64,000 bases of DNA from Nitrospirales bacterium. GTDB taxonomy: Bacteria > Nitrospirota > Nitrospiria > Nitrospirales > UBA8639. The number at the start of each line of letters is the position of its first letter. Within the stretch, counting starts at the first letter, position 1. The stretch is taken from contig JAJDBP010000003.1 in NCBI GenBank assembly GCA_029261295.1, positions 33,543-97,542 on the forward strand, written 5' to 3'. Below, one piece after another: positions 35,741-44,729 of this stretch. The position numbers and the translations under genes are program-made. The notes under the pieces are model-generated. The model did no database searches. It worked only from the letters and a program-made list of their open reading frames with translations, and had not been told where the DNA came from.

Positions 35741-36478
35741 TTAGGATGATAGGGAGATGTCGTCCACGATGGTTCCATCTCGTAAGGTCAGAATACGTTG
35801 AGCACGAGCAGCAAGCATTGTATCGTGAGTCACCAAAATCAACGTGCTGTTGTGCTGTTCATGAAGTTGCCATAAAAGATCAATCACTCGGTTTCCTGTC
35901 GCACTATCGAGATTACCGGTGGGCTCATCCGCTAGAAGAAGCGGTGGTTGGCCAATAAAGGCCCGTGCTAATGCCACTCGTTGTTGTTCTCCCCCAGAGA
36001 GTTGTATGGGGTAATGATGAAAGCGTTGCTCCAATCCTACAGATTGTAAAAGCATTTTGGCGCGCTCCTCTCCGGAGGATTCGCCCTGAAGTTCCAATGG
36101 AAGTGCAACATTTTCTATGGCAGTCAACGTGGGAATGAGATGAAAGGCTTGAAAAACGTATCCAATATGTTGACGACGAAAATGTGCCATCGTACTTTCT
36201 GTAAGGGTGGTAATGTTTGTCCCGTGAATATGAATGGTCCCGTGGGTGGGTCGGTCAAGCCCTGCTAGAAGTCCTAAGAGTGTTGATTTCCCACTACCAG
36301 AAGGCCCAACAATGGCCAATACTTGTTTGGCAGAGACCTCAAAGGAGATGTCGTGTAAAATTTGAACAGCATGGTTTCCAGCGGAAAGGGTCATGCCAAG
36401 TTTATTCACGGAAATAAGGGACGAAGAATGTGGGGATGGTACAGAAGCCAAGAGAGGATCCGGTGAAGGAATTGGCAC
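35741..36478 (-). CDS. ABC transporter ATPase, YbbA/LolD type
   Basis: 245 residues. Walker [19 protein letters not shown] near residue 61, Q-loop [17 protein letters not shown], signature [14 protein letters not shown], Walker [13 protein letters not shown], and H-loop LILVTHD. The first ~25 residues (Pro/Ser-rich) precede the fold. It partners with the FtsX-type permease 19 bp downstream. Its first 49 bases overlap, on the other strand, the annotated start of the esterase, so one of the two starts may be further in. Confidence 0.93.
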   Translation of the reverse strand: MPIPSPDPLLASVPSPHSSSLISVNKLGMTLSAGNHAVQILHDISFEVSAKQVLAIVGPSGSGKSTLLGLLAGLDRPTHGTIHIHGTNITTLTESTMAHFRRQHIGYVFQAFHLIPTLTAIENVALPLELQGESSGEERAKMLLQSVGLEQRFHHYPIQLSGGEQQRVALARAFIGQPPLLLADEPTGNLDSATGNRVIDLLWQLHEQHNSTLILVTHDTMLAARAQRILTLRDGTIVDDISLSS

Positions 36479-37278
36479 GATGGTTAACAGTTGGAATTCA
36501 TCAATTGAATGGTTGGCGAAAATCTTTTGCTGGAGACCTCAAGATTTTCATTATTCTACCAGCCTCCGTCTTCTTCTGTCTGACTCTTCAGGCCTGTGAT
36601 ATTCCCGAAGAGCCTTCTGGAAGTCTGGTCGAAACCCCTAATATTTCTTCTCCTATTCCCCCAGCCCAGAGACCTGAACAGGCTGCTCACGGCAATACTC
36701 AATCGAAGACTGAACTTCCCAGAATTGTGGCGTTTGGGGATAGCTTGACTGCAGGCCTGGGCGTTGCTCAAGAAGAAGCCTATCCTGATCAATTGGAGCG
36801 ATGGGTCCGGGAACAAGGATTGGCCTATCAAGTAATCAATGCGGGTGTATCTGGGGATACATCAGCTGGAGGCCTTAGGCGAGTGGGTTGGATTTTGAAA
36901 AGTCGACCGAGCATGGTCATTGTCGAATTGGGTGCTAATGACGGATTGCGGGGACAACCTTTGAATGAAACGTTTAATAACCTTGATGCGATTATTACGA
37001 TCCTAAAAGACAAAGGGGTAATTGTGGTATTAGCAGGTATGCGTATTCCCTTGAACTATGGAGAGGATTATACTCGAGAGTTTTCAGATTTGTATGTTCG
37101 GTTGGCCCAGAAACATGATGTGTCGTTCATTCCCTTTTTCTTGGAAGGGGTCGCTACCCATCGACAGTTAAACCAAGGAGATGGGCTTCATCCCAATGCA
37201 GAGGGCTATTCCATTGTGGTGCAAAATGTATGGAGTGTGATTGAGCCAATTCTTAGGGGCCTAGCTCAGGCCGAATAA
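36430..37278 (+). CDS. tesA: TesA-like SGNH arylesterase/lysophospholipase, lipoprotein
   Basis: 282 residues. A hydrophobic stretch ending LTLQAC (near residues 45-56) is a lipoprotein signal, long n-region at this start; an in-frame TTG at 36508 would give a more usual one. The SGNH core follows: block I VAFGDSLTAGLG (nucleophile Ser), block II NAGVSGDTSAGG, block III ELGANDGLRG, and block V GDGLHPNAEGY (Asp-His). TesA cleaves thioesters, aryl esters and lysophospholipids in the periplasm. Divergence from the YbbA/YbbP genes copies the E. coli order. Confidence 0.9.
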   Translation: MGMVQKPREDPVKELARWLTVGIHQLNGWRKSFAGDLKIFIILPASVFFCLTLQACDIPEEPSGSLVETPNISSPIPPAQRPEQAAHGNTQSKTELPRIVAFGDSLTAGLGVAQEEAYPDQLERWVREQGLAYQVINAGVSGDTSAGGLRRVGWILKSRPSMVIVELGANDGLRGQPLNETFNNLDAIITILKDKGVIVVLAGMRIPLNYGEDYTREFSDLYVRLAQKHDVSFIPFFLEGVATHRQLNQGDGLHPNAEGYSIVVQNVWSVIEPILRGLAQAE

Positions 37279-37287
37279 GATCAAAAA

Positions 37288-37320
37288 ATTACCCCTCTTC
37301 CAAATGGAGAGAGGGGTAAT
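37288..37320 (-). terminator. Rho-independent terminator of the 37361-37522 gene
   Basis: ATTACCCCTCT pairs with AGAGGGGTAAT (11 bp, 11-nt loop). Read on the minus strand the stem is followed by TTTTTT, a textbook terminator. On the plus strand no T-run follows, so it can serve the esterase only weakly. Confidence 0.8.
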
Positions 37321-37360
37321 CACAATCTTTGGTAACTATTGTCTTAAAAAGAGAGAGAGC

Positions 37361-37522
37361 TTAGGTCTTAAAGAAGATGTCGTAGGCCCCATACCCAAGA
37401 ATTATCGCAATCGTTCCATAAAACATCGCAGTAATTCCTTCGTACCCGCCACCTGGCGCATTGGCCATGGCTGGAGCAGCGGCCAACATAAACAATGTAG
37501 TCAAGGTGATAATACGACTCAT
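37361..37522 (-). CDS. 53-residue exported/membrane protein, unknown function
   Basis: ATG 37522 with GAGGG 6-10 bases upstream. Residues 1-20 are a signal peptide (RIITLTTLFMLAAAPAMAN), then a Gly-rich linker APGGGYEG, then one membrane helix (ITAMFYGTIAIILGYGAYDIFF) ending in Lys-Thr. It has its own promoter space and a canonical terminator 40 bp downstream, which argues for a real gene despite its size. Same plan as the protein at 6308-6565. No family recognised. Confidence 0.75.
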   Translation of the reverse strand: MSRIITLTTLFMLAAAPAMANAPGGGYEGITAMFYGTIAIILGYGAYDIFFKT

Positions 37523-37770
37523 GCAACAACCCTCACTTTCTGACTAGAAAAATCTTGATCTGATATTAGATACCACTTCCTGCTTCTTTCAATGCTAGTC
37601 GTAATTCTAGACAATTTTGTTTCTAACATGCAACCAAGGGGTTGACGAATATATTAGCAGTTAATCTCTAGAAAATAATACGTAAATTTCTGTAAAAATT
37701 TTCTGATGTCTTCCACATGACCCTAAATTGTTAGAACCTGGCTTACTTCAAGAATTAAACAATCTTGGAT

Positions 37771-38016
37771 TTAGGGTTCGAGACGAGAATGTGACCCGTC
37801 ACAAAATGGAGGTTTTTTCGTGTGTTTACATCCACACCATGCCATTTTCTTTTTTTCTTTGATTTCGACTTCGAGTGGAGTCAAATCTGTTCCGGTGTGG
37901 GAGCCATCGCAAAAGGGTTGAGTTTTTGATCTTCCGCACTGGCACCAATAATAGGTCCCAGGTTCCATATCCATGACGTATGGGATTCGTTGTGGAATAA
38001 CAATTGGGTCAGACAT
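37771..38016 (-). CDS. Tandem CDGSH iron-sulfur domain protein
   Basis: 81 residues with two cluster motifs: C-Q-C-G-x9-C-D-G-S-H near residues 25-41 and C-G-C-x10-C-D-G-S-H near 61-76. Each C-x-C...C...H set binds a redox-active [2Fe-2S] cluster, as in mitoNEET relatives. Double-CDGSH proteins of this size are soluble and probably work as electron or cluster carriers. Upstream ATG 38016 has GAGG. Follows the ChaN-like gene on the same strand with a 43-bp gap. Confidence 0.95.
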   Translation of the reverse strand: MSDPIVIPQRIPYVMDMEPGTYYWCQCGRSKTQPFCDGSHTGTDLTPLEVEIKEKKKMAWCGCKHTKKPPFCDGSHSRLEP

Positions 38017-38059
38017 GTTCCCTCCTCATCGTTAACAAAAAAGGCCTTTTAAAAAGCCA

Positions 38060-39055
38060 TTATCCGCATCTAGCTTGGATTCCCTTAGGGCCTAAGGGTG
38101 TGAGCCAGAGGTAATCCGCAATTCCGTTTTCTAGTTCTGCTCGAACCTCTTTTTCTTTTGATGGATCCCAAGCCACTAAGTAGATCGTGACCATTTTTAT
38201 GGGAGTCGGCATTCTTTTTACACGTTTAGGAATAGGAATATGGTATTGAATATGTCCTCCTCCCGTATAGCTGACCAGGGGGCCCTCCGAGGGAGATTTG
38301 TGATTCAAATAACTTCTGATGATATGTGCCATACCCTCATCGCGAAAGATAGATGCTTCAAATATTCGTCGGTAGACATGATCTGGCAATCCAGCATGAC
38401 AGGATTCAATTTGTTCGAATATAAGGCTTTCATATTCGGGATCATCAGTCACCAGTTTGCCGATGGGCCATTTTCCCATTTCCGGATCAGCCAAAGCCTT
38501 GGCTAGTCCTTGGGTGGCAACCAATCGCACTAAAGGGCGTGGAGGGTTCATAGCCAAGAGATTGAGTTGATTCGACTGGGCAAACGTGACCAATGATTGG
38601 TAATCAGCAAACTCCCCCCCCCAATTTTTCTTCCAATGGGATTCTTCCACCAATTGTTTTAGTCCAGAGCCAGGTTGGTGAATGAAGTGGTCCAAGGCAG
38701 GTTGAGCATCCCAACTAAACATTTCCATGGCAAGACTGGGCTGGCGCTTGTGCTTCAGAAGTGTGGACAGAATGGATTGGGCCGCATCAAGATGGGATGG
38801 CGTGTAATGTTCCTCCCCTAGAAAAATGACATCTGCAGATAAAAGATGGGGAGTAAGTTCTTCGACAGTCAGAAGTGTTTGATCGGAAACATGGTAAATT
38901 TGGCCGACTGCAAATGATGGTTTCGCCTGAATGGTGGTACATCCAAGAGGCCCGTAGATGAAAAAGGAGTAAAGAAGGCACAGGGAAATAAGAACATTGA
39001 CCTGAGAAATATTGGTAAGCCTCATAGGGAGCATGGTGTACCATAGTCCCCCCAT
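38060..39055 (-). CDS. ChaN-like lipoprotein (DUF399)
   Basis: 331 residues from ATG 39055; ATG 39025 (MRLTN) gives a tidier signal peptide and may be right. The lipobox is GPLGC before TTIQAKPS. The ChaN core is clear: VIFLGEEHYTPSHLDAAQ, PSLAMEMFSWDAQPALD, and GSGLKQLVEESHWKKNWG. ChaN of Campylobacter binds cofacial haems and takes part in iron uptake. The C-terminal part contains YTGGGHIQYHIPIPKR, including conserved His. Likely outer-membrane-anchored haem binder; in a bacterium with many c-type cytochromes, haem handling is a reasonable role (inference). Confidence 0.88.
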   Translation of the reverse strand: MGGLWYTMLPMRLTNISQVNVLISLCLLYSFFIYGPLGCTTIQAKPSFAVGQIYHVSDQTLLTVEELTPHLLSADVIFLGEEHYTPSHLDAAQSILSTLLKHKRQPSLAMEMFSWDAQPALDHFIHQPGSGLKQLVEESHWKKNWGGEFADYQSLVTFAQSNQLNLLAMNPPRPLVRLVATQGLAKALADPEMGKWPIGKLVTDDPEYESLIFEQIESCHAGLPDHVYRRIFEASIFRDEGMAHIIRSYLNHKSPSEGPLVSYTGGGHIQYHIPIPKRVKRMPTPIKMVTIYLVAWDPSKEKEVRAELENGIADYLWLTPLGPKGIQARCG

Positions 39056-39161
39056 TGGGGCAATATAGGCAAGAGGGAAAATTTTTGGGCCAACCGCTTG
39101 GGGCTCTCTGGTGATGACACCTTAGGAGGTTCTGTTCACGTATTAATCGAGAATAGTCTTC

Positions 39162-40475
39162 ATGGATAAACAGACGTTAGATATTCAAGCGTTTCGAACA
39201 CAAATAAAAGCGATGCGAGAGTCTTCCCCGCAACATTGGGAAGCCAGTCGAAAGCTAATAGCTCAGGAATCCCTAGCAGCCACACTCCCGGTTTTGCTTC
39301 AAACTATTCAACAGGCAGAGTTGATACCCAGCCTTCAGAAACGATTAATCGAGGTGGTGCAACAGTTTGGACAACACAAGAAAACTAGGGAAATTCATCA
39401 AACATTAAAGGAGCTGACAGGTTTCCCACCCTCAAAGGCGATTCGTGCACTTATTGTTTGGGGAGTATTGGCGGTTGACAACAAGGATGGTTGTGCCGCT
39501 GAGGATTGTTCTATTGAAACCTTGGATAAGTGTTTGAGGGAAGGACAAAACCCCTATGATACCCTGCTTCAGGTACAAGCCCCCTCATTGTTAGATGTTG
39601 GTGCTGGTGATTTAACATTTGAGCAGGAATTAGTTGACCAGTATGTTCCTCAACTGCGTTCACGCAACATCATGCTTCGATTGGATGCCTTGGATCGACT
39701 CACACCTGGTTCGCGAGTCGGTGGGGTCTATCACAAGAACAGGGCCCGCGAGAAATATTTGAAGAGTTTTCCGTTAGGGGAATTGAAATACCAATTTTGG
39801 GGAAGCACAGGTATTGAAGAAATCTACAAAATAAAAGGAGTGTTGCCACGATATACGCTTTCTACGTGTCATGCTCCTGCCAATCCTACCTTTGCCTACG
39901 AGCCCAGCCGAGTTGAACCCAAACTGATACAGGATCATCTTCGGGTTACGCGAGGCGATTCTCGTTTGAGCCGTTATGAAGGAGAACCAGTATTGGAGGT
40001 TTCTCACCAAGGACGGGATCTTACGTTCCCCCCTTGGAAATTTGACATTGTAGGGCCAGTAGCTCTTTTGCAGGGTATGACGCGACGAAGCCGGGTAGGG
40101 GTGTTATCCGCAATCGACGATGAAGTCTTTTGGGAACTCTTGAGCCAGATTTTAGCTGACGACCAATATCGACCACGGAATGAAATATTTACCAAAGAAA
40201 ATATTCCGGATATCTTTGGGGATGTCTATAAGAAATTGTCTTTGCTCTCGGTTGGTGAAAGAGTCGATCTGACCAAAATTGGGGAAATTCGAGATTCAAC
40301 GCCTTCCGGGGAAAGGCGTTTAGAAGAAAGTTCCTTATCTTCAAAATTTCGATATGTGGAAATTCGACGAGGCGCGTCTTGGGAGGGTGTGCCGAGCAGT
40401 TTCACGGCCAAACAATTTTCTCATATGAGGGAAGAATCCCCACCTTGGTGGATAATTTTTCTTACTGACATTTAG
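39162..40475 (+). CDS. Unrecognised protein with a SAM-binding-like motif
   Basis: 437 residues, single gene from ATG 39162. The first ~110 residues are helical (ARM/HEAT-like spacing). Near residue 143 comes SLLDVGAGDLTFEQEL, a good motif I of class I methyltransferases (LxxGxGxG-like), followed by RNIMLRLDALDRLTPGSRVGG, which could be the acidic post-motif strand. The rest (e.g. VLPRYTLSTCHAPANPTFAYEP and VGPVALLQGMTRRSR) does not match a methyltransferase I know. No signal peptide or membrane segment. Probably an SAM-dependent enzyme; substrate unknown. Confidence 0.7.
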   Translation: MDKQTLDIQAFRTQIKAMRESSPQHWEASRKLIAQESLAATLPVLLQTIQQAELIPSLQKRLIEVVQQFGQHKKTREIHQTLKELTGFPPSKAIRALIVWGVLAVDNKDGCAAEDCSIETLDKCLREGQNPYDTLLQVQAPSLLDVGAGDLTFEQELVDQYVPQLRSRNIMLRLDALDRLTPGSRVGGVYHKNRAREKYLKSFPLGELKYQFWGSTGIEEIYKIKGVLPRYTLSTCHAPANPTFAYEPSRVEPKLIQDHLRVTRGDSRLSRYEGEPVLEVSHQGRDLTFPPWKFDIVGPVALLQGMTRRSRVGVLSAIDDEVFWELLSQILADDQYRPRNEIFTKENIPDIFGDVYKKLSLLSVGERVDLTKIGEIRDSTPSGERRLEESSLSSKFRYVEIRRGASWEGVPSSFTAKQFSHMREESPPWWIIFLTDI

Positions 40476-40550
40476 ACAAATGAAGAAAATCGGCTAGAAT
40501 GAAAAATTCAATTGGTAGAGGGAATGAGGGATAGGTAAGAAAAGAAAATT

Positions 40551-40625
40551 TGGAGCGGGAAAGGGGATTTGAACCCCCGACCCTCGCCTTGGCAAGGCGA
40601 TGCTCTACCACTGAGCTATTCCCGC
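40551..40625 (-). tRNA. tRNA-Gly, anticodon GCC
   Basis: 75 nt with encoded CCA. Acceptor GCGGGAA/TTCCCGC, D-arm AGCTCAGTGGTAGAGC, anticodon stem TCGCC/GGCGA around loop TTGCCAA, T-arm with GGTTCAAATCC. Decodes GGC and GGU. Confidence 0.97.
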
Positions 40626-40765
40626 TCTATAATGCAATAGTTCCTTGATTCTAGTGGGCACCCTATAGCCTGTCAAGACAGGGAGCAACAGATAGAATCT
40701 ATCGCATGGCCTAACAATTAGATAATCTCGAAGTGTAAAAATATTGAGGAAAGGAATGATTGTAC

Positions 40766-42118
40766 ATGTACATTAGTGTCATCGGAACAGGCTATGTGGG
40801 ATTGGTTACAGGTGCCTGTTTTGCAGAATTTGGATTAAATGTCTTGTGCATGGACTTGGATGAAAAGCGCATCGCCTCTTTAGAAAAAGGACAGGTGCCA
40901 TTTTTTGAGCCAGGTCTTGCTGAACTTGTTGAAAAAAATATTCAGGCTGGTCGATTGCGGTTTACCACAGATTTACATAAAGCCGTGGATGAAGCGTTGG
41001 CAATTTTTATTGCAGTAGGCACGCCTTCCCGATCCGATGGTTCGGCTGACTTGTCTTTTGTGGATGAAGTTGCACGAAGTGTCGGTAGTCGAATGACCGG
41101 CTATAAAGTGGTGATTACAAAATCAACCGTCCCAGTTGGAACAGCGGGTCGAATTCGTACGTTCATTAAGGAGAGCCAAACGGTAACGTGCAACTTTGGG
41201 GTCGTGTCAAATCCAGAGTTTCTTCGTGAAGGTTCTGCTATCGAAGATTTTATGCGGCCTAATCGGGTAGTAATTGGTGCTGATAGTCCGGAGGCCGTCG
41301 CTATTATGAAGGACCTGTATCGTCCTCTTTATTTGTTAGATACCCCTATTGTGATTACTGATATTCCTACTGCAGAAGTGATCAAATATGCGTCTAATGT
41401 GTTTTTAGCCACGAAGATTTCTTTTATAAATGAAATGGCAAATCTTTGTGAACGAGTAGGCGCTGATGTGCAAATGGTTTCGAAGGGGATGGGATTGGAT
41501 AAACGCATTGGTTCCAAATTCTTACATGCTGGGCCGGGTTTTGGAGGGTCGTGTTTTGGAAAAGATACGGCCGCTCTCATCAATATTGGTGATGAAGCTG
41601 GCTATGAAATGAAGGTGGCAAAAGCGACCAAACAGGTTAATGAAGAACAGCGTGTCAGGATGGTAGAAAAAATTCAGGCAACCCTAGGGGACGTGAACGG
41701 GAAAACTATTGCTCTACTAGGCCTTGCCTTTAAACCGAATACAGATGATATTCGAGACTCTCCAGCGTTGTACATTGCAGAATGGTTGATGCAAGCTGGT
41801 TGTGTGGTTCGCACCTATGATCCAGAAGCGTTGGAAGAGTCGATGAAGGTGTTGCCCAATATGGTGCCATGCAAAGATGCCTACCATACCGTGGATGGAG
41901 CAGATGCTGTGGTGTTAGTGACCGAATGGAATCAATTCCGGAATCTGGATTTTGAACAGATTAAATCCAAGGTCAATTCGCCAATCTTTATTGACCTTCG
42001 GAATGTGTACGAACCTCAGCGAATGGCAGATCAGGGATTTTATTACGTATCGATTGGTCGAAAGTCAGCTGGAGTACCCCCCCCTGCAGCCAAGTTAGGC
42101 CAGAAGGGGGTTTGCTAG
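40766..42118 (+). CDS. UDP-glucose 6-dehydrogenase
   Basis: 450 residues from ATG 40766 (AAAGGAA site); TTG 40760 is also in frame. The Rossmann start ISVIGTGYVGLVTG binds NAD; AVGTPSRSDGSADL, PTAEVIKYASNVFLA, and catalytic FGGSCFGKD (Cys) are all present, as is ALLGLAFKPNTDDIRDSPA. It oxidises UDP-glucose to UDP-glucuronate for capsule, exopolysaccharide or lipopolysaccharide. Stands alone. Its stop is 3 bp from the stop of the converging HEAT operon. Confidence 0.96.
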   Translation: MYISVIGTGYVGLVTGACFAEFGLNVLCMDLDEKRIASLEKGQVPFFEPGLAELVEKNIQAGRLRFTTDLHKAVDEALAIFIAVGTPSRSDGSADLSFVDEVARSVGSRMTGYKVVITKSTVPVGTAGRIRTFIKESQTVTCNFGVVSNPEFLREGSAIEDFMRPNRVVIGADSPEAVAIMKDLYRPLYLLDTPIVITDIPTAEVIKYASNVFLATKISFINEMANLCERVGADVQMVSKGMGLDKRIGSKFLHAGPGFGGSCFGKDTAALINIGDEAGYEMKVAKATKQVNEEQRVRMVEKIQATLGDVNGKTIALLGLAFKPNTDDIRDSPALYIAEWLMQAGCVVRTYDPEALEESMKVLPNMVPCKDAYHTVDGADAVVLVTEWNQFRNLDFEQIKSKVNSPIFIDLRNVYEPQRMADQGFYYVSIGRKSAGVPPPAAKLGQKGVC

Positions 42119-42121
42119 TTT

Positions 42122-42790
42122 CTATTTCTTTTTATAGCCCATTCGATCTAAGACTTTCATAATTCTTTTTTGTAGCTTTTCATCTGCTTCACCTAGAGCC
42201 TGTGCAAGGGGTTCAACTGCAGGTTTCCCAATTTTTCGCAAAATTTCAGTGGCCGATTGGCGAAGTTCATCTTCCTCGTTGACCAAGAGAGGGACGACAT
42301 CAAGCGCGCAAGGTGCTCCAATTTTTATTAAGGCTTCATACGCGCGCTGACGGACATCCCCAACCTCATCATTCAACATTTCTACCAACGGCTTCACCGC
42401 TGCCTCGACCTTAAGTTCCCCTAGAACTTCAATGGCATGTTTGCGATTGAGCCAGTGTGTATCTGTCAGGTCTAGTAACGCTGCATCAGCTGCCGCGACA
42501 TTAGGATCTTTGGAACGAATTCGAAAACTTTTGACGATACGCTTGCCTTCTTCTTCAACCACACGCAAGGTGGCACCATCGCCGATTTTTATTTTCTGTA
42601 AATCCTCAAACGCTTCTTCGCCGACGTCTAATAAAACGGTTTTTCCGTCGTAAGCCAACAACTCAACTTCGATTTGGTTGGTCTCGAGATTGATCATCGA
42701 AACTTTTTCGGTGACGAGGTTAAATCCATCTTTTTTGGTACCCGACTTTGGGCCTATGGAGATGAGTTTTGCAGGTGCTTCATTTGCCAT
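42122..42790 (-). CDS. HEAT-repeat protein with N-terminal beta domain (operon gene 4)
   Basis: 222 residues. Residues ~1-85 are strand-rich (LISIGPKSGTKKDGFNLVTEKVSMINLE..., ELLAYDGKTVLLDVGEEAFEDL) and look like a small barrel; residues ~95-215 hold about four HEAT repeats (VGDVRQRAYEALIKIG, DELRQSATEILRKIG) ending in a Gly-Tyr-Lys cap. The last gene of the minus-strand HEAT operon, 59 bp after the previous stop. It probably binds another protein; the ligand is unknown. Confidence 0.85.
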   Translation of the reverse strand: MANEAPAKLISIGPKSGTKKDGFNLVTEKVSMINLETNQIEVELLAYDGKTVLLDVGEEAFEDLQKIKIGDGATLRVVEEEGKRIVKSFRIRSKDPNVAAADAALLDLTDTHWLNRKHAIEVLGELKVEAAVKPLVEMLNDEVGDVRQRAYEALIKIGAPCALDVVPLLVNEEDELRQSATEILRKIGKPAVEPLAQALGEADEKLQKRIMKVLDRMGYKKK

Positions 42791-42849
42791 GATAGTGATG
42801 TTTCCTCAGATATAAAGTGAACAGCGTAAAAAGCCGTAAGGAATGATTG

Positions 42850-43617
42850 CTATGTTGAAGAACTCGGAGTCCACCCCAAACTCGACAAGGCGCCCTCTAC
42901 CGTATCTCGAACCATTTCATTCTCGTCTTCTAGTAAGAGCACTAAAGGGTCGATGGCCCGGTTATTTTTTAAACGCGCCAGTGATTCGGCGGCATTGCGG
43001 CGAACCAACCAGTCTTCATCGGCTAAGGCCTCAATCAGGGGATCGAATGATTCAGGGTCACCGATTTTCCCTAATGCCTCGGCGGCATGTCGGCGCACAA
43101 TCCAATTTGAGGCATGTAGCCCTTCGACTAAGGCGGTGGTGGCACGCGAATCGCCAAGTTTTTTTAACACTCGAGCCGCATCTTCATTAAGCGTCGCATC
43201 CATCAGGGCATCGATGAGGCCAGGCACGGCGTCCGGGTGCCCAATTCTTTCTAGGGCCCAAATAGCCGCAGTCTTCACTCCACCGTCCTTATCATGCTTC
43301 AATGCATGAACGAGGGGTTCGACAGACTTGAGGGCCCGCAATTTCCCCAAGGCATTAGCAGCCTGTTCTCGGACCGACCATTCATCATCTTCCTTGAGGG
43401 CTTCAATGAGCGGATCAATAGCGGGTTCGCCAATTTTCACCAATGCACTGGTCGCGGCTTCGCGAATCACGCAGTCATCTTCTAAAAACATATCAATGAG
43501 CTTCGGGATCGCCTCTGATCCAACTTCTCCCAAACGAGCGGCAGCATGATCCCGTAATGATTCGTTGTCATCCCGAAGAGCTGACAACAAGGGATCAACT
43601 TGATTTTGTTCCGTCAT
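42850..43617 (-). CDS. HEAT-repeat protein (operon gene 3)
   Basis: 255 residues built almost wholly of about eight HEAT/PBS-lyase repeats of ~31 residues, each with the L-x-D-x-x-x-x-V-R-x-x-A-A-x-A-L-G/x-x-[LI] pattern (e.g. NWIVRRHAAEALGKIG and DWLVRRNAAESLARL). It ends SSLGWTPSSST. No signal peptide, so cytoplasmic. Repeats of this type form a right-handed solenoid for protein binding; the lyase (CpcE/F) function of cyanobacterial relatives is not implied. 6 bp separate it from the upstream gene. Confidence 0.93.
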   Translation of the reverse strand: MTEQNQVDPLLSALRDDNESLRDHAAARLGEVGSEAIPKLIDMFLEDDCVIREAATSALVKIGEPAIDPLIEALKEDDEWSVREQAANALGKLRALKSVEPLVHALKHDKDGGVKTAAIWALERIGHPDAVPGLIDALMDATLNEDAARVLKKLGDSRATTALVEGLHASNWIVRRHAAEALGKIGDPESFDPLIEALADEDWLVRRNAAESLARLKNNRAIDPLVLLLEDENEMVRDTVEGALSSLGWTPSSST

Positions 43618-43623
43618 GCAGTG

Positions 43624-44715
43624 TTACTCCTTTTCAGCCCAAGCTTCTTCATCTAACTCCATTTGTGCAGTGGCGGCTTCCAGTTTGTCAAGGATAACCC
43701 CAGAATTATAGGAAATGAGTCCATCGCGGTCGGTTTTTAACCGTTTAAAGAGTTCGGCATGGGGCCGCAATATTTCTACATCTTTAACTTTTTCTAACGC
43801 TTCTACCGCCAAAATGCGGAGAGGACGAATCGGGATGACCTCAATATATAACTCGACAGGCCTGGAGTCACCAATGAGTCCCAAGGATTTTACCGCATGC
43901 TCTTTGACTCCCGTGTCTTTGTCTGTTCGAAGGCGCTCCATTAAAGGTTCAACGGCTCGAACATCGCCAATTTTACCTAAGGTATCAGCAGCGGCCTCCC
44001 GCACAATCCAATCGTCATCATCCAAATATTCCAAGAGAATTTCAACTGCAGGTCGGCCAATGCGGTGTAATTGGATGACCGTTTCTTGTCGAACACCCTC
44101 CTTGAGTTCCGATTCGTCCACAGCTCGTAAATCATCGAGGAGTTGGTCAATGCGGTCACGGATCGCTCCAAGCTTGCGTAAAGCGTCGGTGGCCAGGTCG
44201 CGTAGGTTTGGATCAGACATGGCATCCACGAAAGCATCAGCTGACCGTGGATCTAACAATTGGGCCAAAATTTCGGCGGCGCGTTCGCGGATGGATTCAT
44301 CAGGATCTTTCAGGCGTTCTGAGAGTGGCCCAATAGACGTGGGAATGACCCCTAATAAGGTCGTGATGCGCTCTCGAATTCGGTCATCCTGTAAATGTTC
44401 CAGCAAAGCAGCGGCAGTGGGTTCATCCAGAATACCAGCCATGTGTTCTAGGGCCTCAAGCGTGGCCTGACGAACCTCCTCGTCGTCATCTTTCATGATG
44501 CCCGCAAGCGCGATCCCTGCACGAGGGTCTCCGAGTCGTGCCAGCATTCTAATCGCTTCGATTTTATAATGCGTGGTTCCGTGTCCGATAGCTTGTATAA
44601 TGGCTTCAACCGCCTTGGGGCCACCCTTCATACAAGTGGAGGTGGCGCGCATGCGCCGCCAGTCTTCCTCGTGGTCCAGCTCAGAAATGATGGTCTCGAA
44701 TGTTTCTCTTGGCAT
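43624..44715 (-). CDS. HEAT-repeat protein (operon gene 2)
   Basis: 363 residues. The first repeat carries a Cys (HEEDWRRMRATSTCMKGG), then about nine HEAT repeats, including DEEVRQATLEALEHMAG, DESIRERAAEILAQL, and DDWIVREAAADTLGKIG. The last ~70 residues deviate (EVIPIRPLRILAVEALEKV, LISYNSGVILDKLEAA) and end acidic. Cytoplasmic. 14 bp from the upstream stop. Unlike its neighbours it lacks the C-terminal LGW cap. Confidence 0.92.
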   Translation of the reverse strand: MPRETFETIISELDHEEDWRRMRATSTCMKGGPKAVEAIIQAIGHGTTHYKIEAIRMLARLGDPRAGIALAGIMKDDDEEVRQATLEALEHMAGILDEPTAAALLEHLQDDRIRERITTLLGVIPTSIGPLSERLKDPDESIRERAAEILAQLLDPRSADAFVDAMSDPNLRDLATDALRKLGAIRDRIDQLLDDLRAVDESELKEGVRQETVIQLHRIGRPAVEILLEYLDDDDWIVREAAADTLGKIGDVRAVEPLMERLRTDKDTGVKEHAVKSLGLIGDSRPVELYIEVIPIRPLRILAVEALEKVKDVEILRPHAELFKRLKTDRDGLISYNSGVILDKLEAATAQMELDEEAWAEKE

Positions 44716-44729
44716 GAACGTTCAATCGG

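Noticed and set aside
36470..36490. TGGCACG followed by TTAAC, resembling a sigma-54 promoter
   Set aside because: The -12 GC element is missing and the sequence lies in the esterase start region.
40760..40765. TTG start two codons upstream of UDP-glucose dehydrogenase
   Set aside because: The ATG at 40766 directly precedes the family N-terminus and is better spaced from AAAGGAA.
43715..44470. 251-residue plus-strand ORF opposite a HEAT-repeat gene
   Set aside because: Ser/Arg-rich repetitive composition comes from reading the complement of HEAT repeats; no ribosome binding site.
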